From Flavobacteriaceae bacterium (GTDB taxonomy: Bacteria > Bacteroidota > Bacteroidia > Flavobacteriales > Flavobacteriaceae): a stretch of DNA of 7,673 nucleotides. Positions 6,175 to 7,673 of the stretch are shown one piece after another (within the stretch, counting starts at the first letter, position 1; every line of letters starts with the position of its first letter). Under the pieces are notes generated by a model that saw only the letters and a list, made by a program, of their open reading frames with translations, was not told where the DNA came from and searched no databases. Made by a program: the position numbers and the translations under genes. The stretch lies in contig JABDMQ010000031.1 in assembly GCA_013001365.1 (NCBI GenBank), positions 1-7,673 on the forward strand, written 5' to 3'.

Positions 6175-7673
6175 TTATAATTCGTTCAATAGGTCTTCAT
6201 CAACGCTATTTGGCAAAGTGACTTTCAGCTTTGGTTCACTTTCCATAGCACGCTTAATTGCAAAAATGGCTTCTTTGTTCCTTGCCCAACTTCGTCTTGA
6301 GATTCCGTTGTTCACATCCCAGAAAAGCATTGATTTTAAACGCCTTGATGCGTCTTTACTACCATCAAGAACCATACCAAATCCACCATTGATAACCTCT
6401 CCCCAACCTACGCCTCCACCATTATGAATACTCACCCAGGTAGCGCCCCTGAAACTATCGCCAATCACATTTTGTATGGCCATATCAGCAGTGAATTGGG
6501 ATCCATCATAAATATTGCTTGTTTCCCTGTATGGTGAATCAGTACCGGAAACATCATGATGATCTCGCCCAAGGATCACTGGTCCGATTTCCCCTTTTGC
6601 TATGGCATTGTTGAATGCTTCCCCGATCTTCACCCTGCCTTCAGCATCTGCATAGAGAATCCTTGCTTGCGAACCCACGACCAATTTGTTTTCCTGTGCT
6701 CCTTTTATCCATTGAATATTGTCGGCCATTTGCTGCTGAATCTCTGCTGGAGCGTCTTTTTTGATTTTTTCTAGGACCTCGCAGGCAATAGCATCGGTCT
6801 TTTCAAGGTCTTCGGAATTACCAGAAGCGCAGACCCAGCGGAATGGCCCAAATCCATAATCGAAGCACATTGGTCCCATGATGTCCTGTACATAACTTGG
6901 ATACTTGAATTCACGACCTATGCTTGGTTTAGCAGCCATGACATCGGCACCAGCTCTTGATGCTTCTAGTAAAAAGGCATTACCATAATCAAAGAAATAA
7001 GTGCCCTTTGCCGTATGTTTGTTTATGGCGCTAGCCTGACGTCGCAAACTTTCTTGGACTTTTTCCTTGAACAATTCAGGGTCCTTGGCCATCATTTCAT
7101 TGGACTCTTCCAAGGATTGATCTACTGGGTAGTAACCGCCTGCCCAAGGATTATGGAGTGACGTTTGATCACTACCCAATTCAATATGAATATTGTTCTC
7201 ATCAAATTTTTCCCAGACGTCAACAATGTTACCAAGATAGGCAATGGAAACTGTTTCAATTTTTTCCTTTGCTGCCTTGACCCTAAGAACCAATTGATCT
7301 AAATCATGACAAACTTCATCCACCCATCCTTGGCTATGTCGTGTTTCAACGGCTTTGGGATTGATCTCTGCACATACTGTTATACAACCAGCAATATTGC
7401 CAGCTTTAGGTTGTGCTCCTGACATACCGCCAAGACCTGAGGTAACGAAAAGATGACCTTTTGGCGACTTTCCGATTTTCCGGAATCCATTCAAAACCGT
7501 TATGGTGGTGCCATGTACGATTCCTTGAGGGCCTATGTACATATAACTGCCAGCTGTCATCTGGCCGTATTGCGTAACTCCGAGGGCATTATATTTTTCC
7601 CAATCGTCTTGTGTTGAATAATTTGGAATCATCATTCCGTTTGTAACCACAACTCTTGGTGCGTCCTTATGAC
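6175..7673 (-). CDS. hutU: Urocanate hydratase (urocanase), long eukaryote-like form, 5'-partial
   Basis: Urocanase adds water to urocanate to give 4-imidazolone-5-propanoate, the second step of histidine degradation, using tightly bound NAD+ in the cytoplasm. The frame runs off the window edge: codons upstream of the GTG at 7650 read HKDAPRVV, a conserved internal stretch, so the start is outside. Numbering from that GTG, family blocks are YGQMTAGSYMYIGPQGIVHG (28-47), GLGGMSGAQP (72-81), LGSDQTSLHNP (158-168), YGFGPFRW (265-272), GRDHHDVSGTDSPYRETSNI (361-380) and HNGGGVGWGEVINGGFGMVL (409-428). These resemble the roughly 670-aa animal/Bacteroidota type more than the roughly 555-aa Pseudomonas type. 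About 170 N-terminal residues are missing. At the ARILYADAEGRVKIG segment (329-343) the Cys of the Pseudomonas ARICW motif is replaced by Leu, as in the animal-type sequences I recall. Other hut genes are not in view and may lie beyond the right edge. Confidence 0.95.
   Translation of the reverse strand, partial: HKDAPRVVVTNGMMIPNYSTQDDWEKYNALGVTQYGQMTAGSYMYIGPQGIVHGTTITVLNGFRKIGKSPKGHLFVTSGLGGMSGAQPKAGNIAGCITVCAEINPKAVETRHSQGWVDEVCHDLDQLVLRVKAAKEKIETVSIAYLGNIVDVWEKFDENNIHIELGSDQTSLHNPWAGGYYPVDQSLEESNEMMAKDPELFKEKVQESLRRQASAINKHTAKGTYFFDYGNAFLLEASRAGADVMAAKPSIGREFKYPSYVQDIMGPMCFDYGFGPFRWVCASGNSEDLEKTDAIACEVLEKIKKDAPAEIQQQMADNIQWIKGAQENKLVVGSQARILYADAEGRVKIGEAFNNAIAKGEIGPVILGRDHHDVSGTDSPYRETSNIYDGSQFTADMAIQNVIGDSFRGATWVSIHNGGGVGWGEVINGGFGMVLDGSKDASRRLKSMLFWDVNNGISRRSWARNKEAIFAIKRAMESEPKLKVTLPNSVDEDLLNEL

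Noticed and set aside
6137..6427. A 96-aa open frame on the + strand opposite hutU and the DUF4136 start.
   Set aside because: It lies antisense to two well-supported genes, has no recognisable motifs and looks like a shadow frame.

Overview
This window looks like an ordinary chromosomal segment from a member of the Bacteroidota, probably an aerobic, amino-acid-degrading lineage of the Flavobacteriia or Saprospiria kind. The evidence is the moderately AT-rich base composition (judged by eye, not computed), the A-rich leaders without clear Shine-Dalgarno sequences, the fused alpha-beta E1 dehydrogenase, the long urocanase form and a DUF4136 lipoprotein. The lineage call is an inference from protein style.

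Layout. On the + strand, 1-950 is the 3' part of a branched-chain aminotransferase gene (ilvE), cut by the window start. It is joined by a TAATG stop/start overlap to a fused E1 alpha-beta 2-oxo acid dehydrogenase (950-3082). Together they take leucine, isoleucine and valine to branched 2-oxo acids and on towards branched acyl-CoAs, which feed energy metabolism and probably iso-branched fatty acid synthesis. Converging on this pair and overlapping it by 7 bp is a secreted M20 metallopeptidase gene (4371-3076, - strand). It is split by a single in-frame TGA before the last metal-ligand histidine. A 100-bp divergent intergenic region separates it from a bestrophin-family membrane channel gene (4472-5575, +). 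A nearly perfect palindromic bidirectional terminator (5574-5606) lies between the bestrophin gene and a DUF4136 lipoprotein gene (6159-5611, -). The lipoprotein gene sits 15 bp downstream of urocanate hydratase (hutU, - strand, 6175 to the window end, 5' end missing).

Themes. Three of the six genes (ilvE, E1, hutU) act in amino-acid catabolism, and the M20 protein would have supplied amino acids from peptides or acyl-amino acids. No phage, CRISPR, tRNA/rRNA or insertion sequence is visible. The two observations most worth checking are the lone in-frame TGA in an otherwise intact M20 gene, and a dRS3/REP-like palindrome (1455-1474) that is translated in frame inside the dehydrogenase as part of an unusually long, S/N-rich loop. 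I see no convincing novel multi-gene system here.
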